From contig CH002626.1 in assembly GCA_000149265.1 (NCBI GenBank), forward strand, positions 212,054 to 276,053: 64,000 nucleotides of DNA, in the 5' to 3' direction. Positions 61,228 to 64,000 of this stretch are shown piece by piece (the first letter of the stretch is position 1; every line of letters begins with the position of its first letter). Both the position numbers and the translations under genes were made by a program. The stretch comes from Ciona savignyi (Eukaryota; Chordata; Ascidiacea; Phlebobranchia; Cionidae). The notes under the pieces are model-generated. The model was not told the origin of the DNA and searched no databases. It saw only the letters and a list, made by a program, of their open reading frames with translations.

Positions 61228-61821
61228 TAGCCAAGCGTGCTGTGTATTTTAAACTTTACTCCAAGGTTGTGGCTTAATTATCGTTCACCGTTACGACAAA
61301 CTTTGTTAACTATTTAGTGAGTAATTTTTAGAAATTGGGATTTGCAAATATTAACAATCTCTTAGATAAGCTGTATATGCAGTTCTTGGAAAACCAAACC
61401 CCATTTATCTTATTTAAAAACTCCATTAGTGTAGGCCTATATTTATTTTACCGTTTACTTAATCAACATTTGCGTATCAAAGATAAGAGATTTTTTAATT
61501 CAGATTTTGCATTTCCTGAAAATATAGTTATAGTCATTTATATTTGAGAATTGCAAATATTAACAACCACTTATTCGAAATGAAACCCCCGTTATATCTT
61601 ATTCAAACACTCCAATCGTGGATGAAGTTTCCCTTGCGTAATTTAATCAAAATTTGTCATTGCATATCTAATACATATTAGCTAACACTTTAATTTATTA
61701 GTTCATTTAATTCTTGCGATATGACATGCCTGTCACAGTCATGATTTAGGAACAAAACATATTTTTAGATATTTCCCCAAGTATTTTATTACTCTATTCT
61801 CATTGGTACAGTGGCGGCTAC

Positions 61822-64000
61822 TGCAGCGGTTCGCCTTGTTTTCACTTCAATTCAAACATCCGCGATAAGATGGACGTCATCCACTTAAAACTGCATTATG
61901 GCGCCAGCTATTGCCGGTCAGTGTTGTTTGATCTCTGGAAATCATTATGACGTCAGTTATTGCTCGGAATTACGAAGGATTTTGATGGGGTTCCCGTGAG
62001 ACAGACCAGCTAATGGGTCTATTTTGGGCGAACAATCACACGAGATGTTGTCGCAAGAGTGAGAAGCAGAGAATCTATAAGTGGTTTTGGAGAGAAAAGA
62101 TTACATGAATAAGACCAAAAACGGGCATCATGCAGTTTTCTCTTAGGGATTGGAGCACCAGATAAATACGGATGTTTGAACGTCAGAAAGGGACTGACTG
62201 ACTGACAGGGAGAGAGTGAACGAGGCTGAGACCGAGGTGACTGCCACCTGGCGCGTTAAGCGCTAGGTTATTGAGACTTTGTGGCATAGTTGACAGAAGG
62301 AACAAGACAAAAGTCGCTTCTGCCGGAATAAACAAAGAACGAGTTGACAAGCCGCAAAGGAAAACGAACTGTCTATTAAACGCATCGCGCAGTTATTCCG
62401 ACGCCAGTCGGTCCCGCGAATCGATTCCCGAGTAAAGTGAATTGATTTATTCGTGTGTTCGTATCAAAAACGTCAAACGTTGCAGTAGGCGACCTTCAAC
62501 GACGGTGATTTTGAACTTGGAAGACGCAACCTACCGAAGTCTGAAGAGTGGATACGAAGATTTCAACCGAGCAGATCCTACTGTTCACGAGATAACAGAA
62601 GTCTGATCAAAGCAGAAGTCTGTTTAACTTTCTGCAGTAATCAAGTGAGCTAGAAGAATTGCTTTTGAATGAAGCTCACCGTTTATGTTTATTCAACATT
62701 TCCTTCAAGCATGATGAGGGAAAATTCAGCGACGATATCAAGCAAGCAAAGAGCCGCAAATCGTCGTTCAGCCATGTTGTTTTAACCAGTTGGTCACTCG
62801 ACACTAAACTGGAAGGCTCTGTCTGCGGATAAAAGCAAGCAAATGTTCGAGTTTAAAGATTTTGAATCAGCGATGCTCTCAGTTTTTCAGAAGTTATGAA
62901 ACTGAGCGAAGACTGATGTAGAAATCGACACCATTACACATCACATTTCTATATCACGGTGGAAAAGGTTTGAGTGTGGGCTATATAATATTGCATTTGA
63001 TTTAAATCCCGAGAAGGCACATATATATTGTGCTAGAGTTTATGAGAACTCAATAATTTTGTTATTTTTGCTATCGACTTGATATGTTATTTATATTGCT
63101 TGATTTACACATGTCTATTTTCCGGGAAAATCAACCCGAAGAGATTACTGCGGAATCGCAAATCTATTATGTCTCTTTATTGCTTAATATTACCGCCCAA
63201 GTTACTTAAGCAAATCGCTGCTATATGCGAAAACAGCCAAACGGCTTATATGTATCAAGCAAAAATATGAAAATAACAGCCCTATAATGGCCTTTTGAGC
63301 AAAATGTGTTGCTGCATCGGGATTTTTAACAATTGCATTGAGCCAGAATCAACCTTTGACACTTATATTCTCATTATTAACACACTCATCTTACTAAAAA
63401 TGTTTTGTATATTCTCTACTAACAAACTTTTAATATGAAACACATACATTATGTGGAAGAATGGACTTAATTTTGATTTTTCCTTTTAACGGTGGAAGGC
63501 ATGCAGCGGTTCGCCTTGTTTTCACTTCAATTCAAACATCCGCGATAAGATGGACGTCATCCACTTAAAACTGCATTATGGCGCCAGCTATTGCCGGTCA
63601 GTGTTGTTTGATCTCTGGAAATCATTATGACGTCAGTTATTGCTCGGAATTACGAAGGATTTTGATGGGGTTCCCGTGAGACAGACCAGCTAATGGGTCT
63701 ATTTTGGGCGAACAATCACACGAGATGTTGTCGCAAGAGTGAGAAGCAGAGAATCTATAAGTGGTTTTGGAGAGAAAAGATTACATGAATAAGACCAAAA
63801 ACGGGCATCATGCAGTTTTCTCTTAGGGATTGGAGCACCAGATAAATACGGATGTTTGAACGTCAGAAAGGGACTGACTGACTGACAGGGAGAGAGTGAA
63901 CGAGGCTGACACCGAGGTGACTGCCACCTGGCGCGTTAAGCGCTAGGTTATTGAGACTTTGTGGCATAGTTGACAGAAGGAACAAGACAAAAGTCGCTTC
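61822..64000 (+). mobile_element. LTR retrotransposon 3, right end outside window
   Basis: Sequence from 61822 (TGCAGCGGTTCGCC) is repeated from 63502 to the window end; I see one mismatch in about 499 bases (G at 62230 versus C at 63910). The left LTR probably ends TTGCA near 62484, giving an LTR of about 663 bp, followed by TAGGCGACCTTC as a candidate primer site. The interior of about 1.0 kb has no gag/pol; the 63-codon frame at 63079-63270 resembles nothing I know. A short purine tract (GGTGGAAGG) precedes the right LTR. It is inserted in a repeat whose unbroken form is seen at 38.62 kb. Confidence 0.8.

Larger units (their letters stand above)
58480..61775 (-). repeat. Direct segmental duplication, unit 2 (lectin H)
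   Basis: Partner of 42545-46575. Intron 3 is much shorter here, with a repeated GTGTGTTTTGCGCTAA block near 59491-59535 beside the last exon. Confidence 0.7.

Overview
This is animal nuclear DNA: AT-rich, intron-bearing genes with GT/AG splice sites, and many SINEs, MITEs and LTR elements. The gene content (short-collagen mannose-binding-lectin-like lectins, and a lectin/EGF receptor-type phosphatase) together with tRNA-derived SINEs fits a tunicate, most likely a Ciona-type ascidian. That assignment is inference from protein style, not a database match. One 100-bp assembly gap lies at 5565-5664.

Left part (1-13.8 kb, minus strand). One large gene runs off the left edge. Its exons encode, in order, a signal peptide, a C-type lectin domain (CTLD) with an EPN motif, three EGF domains, a second CTLD, a fourth EGF, a transmembrane helix, and the start of a protein tyrosine phosphatase (PTP) domain carrying the KNRFKNILP and DYINANYID motifs. 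The catalytic Cys region lies outside the window. A second signal-peptide exon and CTLD-half exon sit upstream at 12.8-13.8 kb, and a third, solitary signal-peptide exon lies in opposite orientation at 33.1 kb.

Centre and right (19.8-61 kb). A cluster of MBL/GBL-like secreted lectin genes shares one four-exon plan: signal peptide, Cys, eight Gly-X-Y triplets and coiled coil; then a 24-nt hinge exon; then a 151-nt CTLD exon; then the sugar-binding CTLD exon. B (27.5 kb, +), F (43.3-45.8 kb, -) and H (59.2-61.0 kb, -) look intact. A, C, D, E and G are decayed or rearranged, and two further exon scraps are visible. The sugar motif differs between copies: EPN in A, B, C, F and G, QPN in D, QPD in H. 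This suggests diverging sugar specificity within one cluster.

The cluster grew by segmental duplication. A and B are the arms of an inverted repeat (about 13.7-21.8 and 28.1-33.2 kb). B and C are tandem copies, and the F and H units are direct copies. Mobile elements give a relative chronology: an LTR element in the left arm has an intact empty site in the right arm, and a SINE present downstream of B and C is absent beside A. Three short, non-autonomous LTR elements (14.2-16.9, 54.0-56.3 and 61.8->64.0 kb) have nearly identical LTRs. A CTAG-ended element that makes no target duplication carries tandem repeats of about 335 bp with a palindromic kappaB-like motif, and fills much of 21.8-24.5 and 46.6-51.0 kb.

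If the known biology of the families holds, the secreted lectins would bind microbial sugars and could feed a lectin-complement pathway. The membrane receptor would couple sugar binding to phosphotyrosine signalling.
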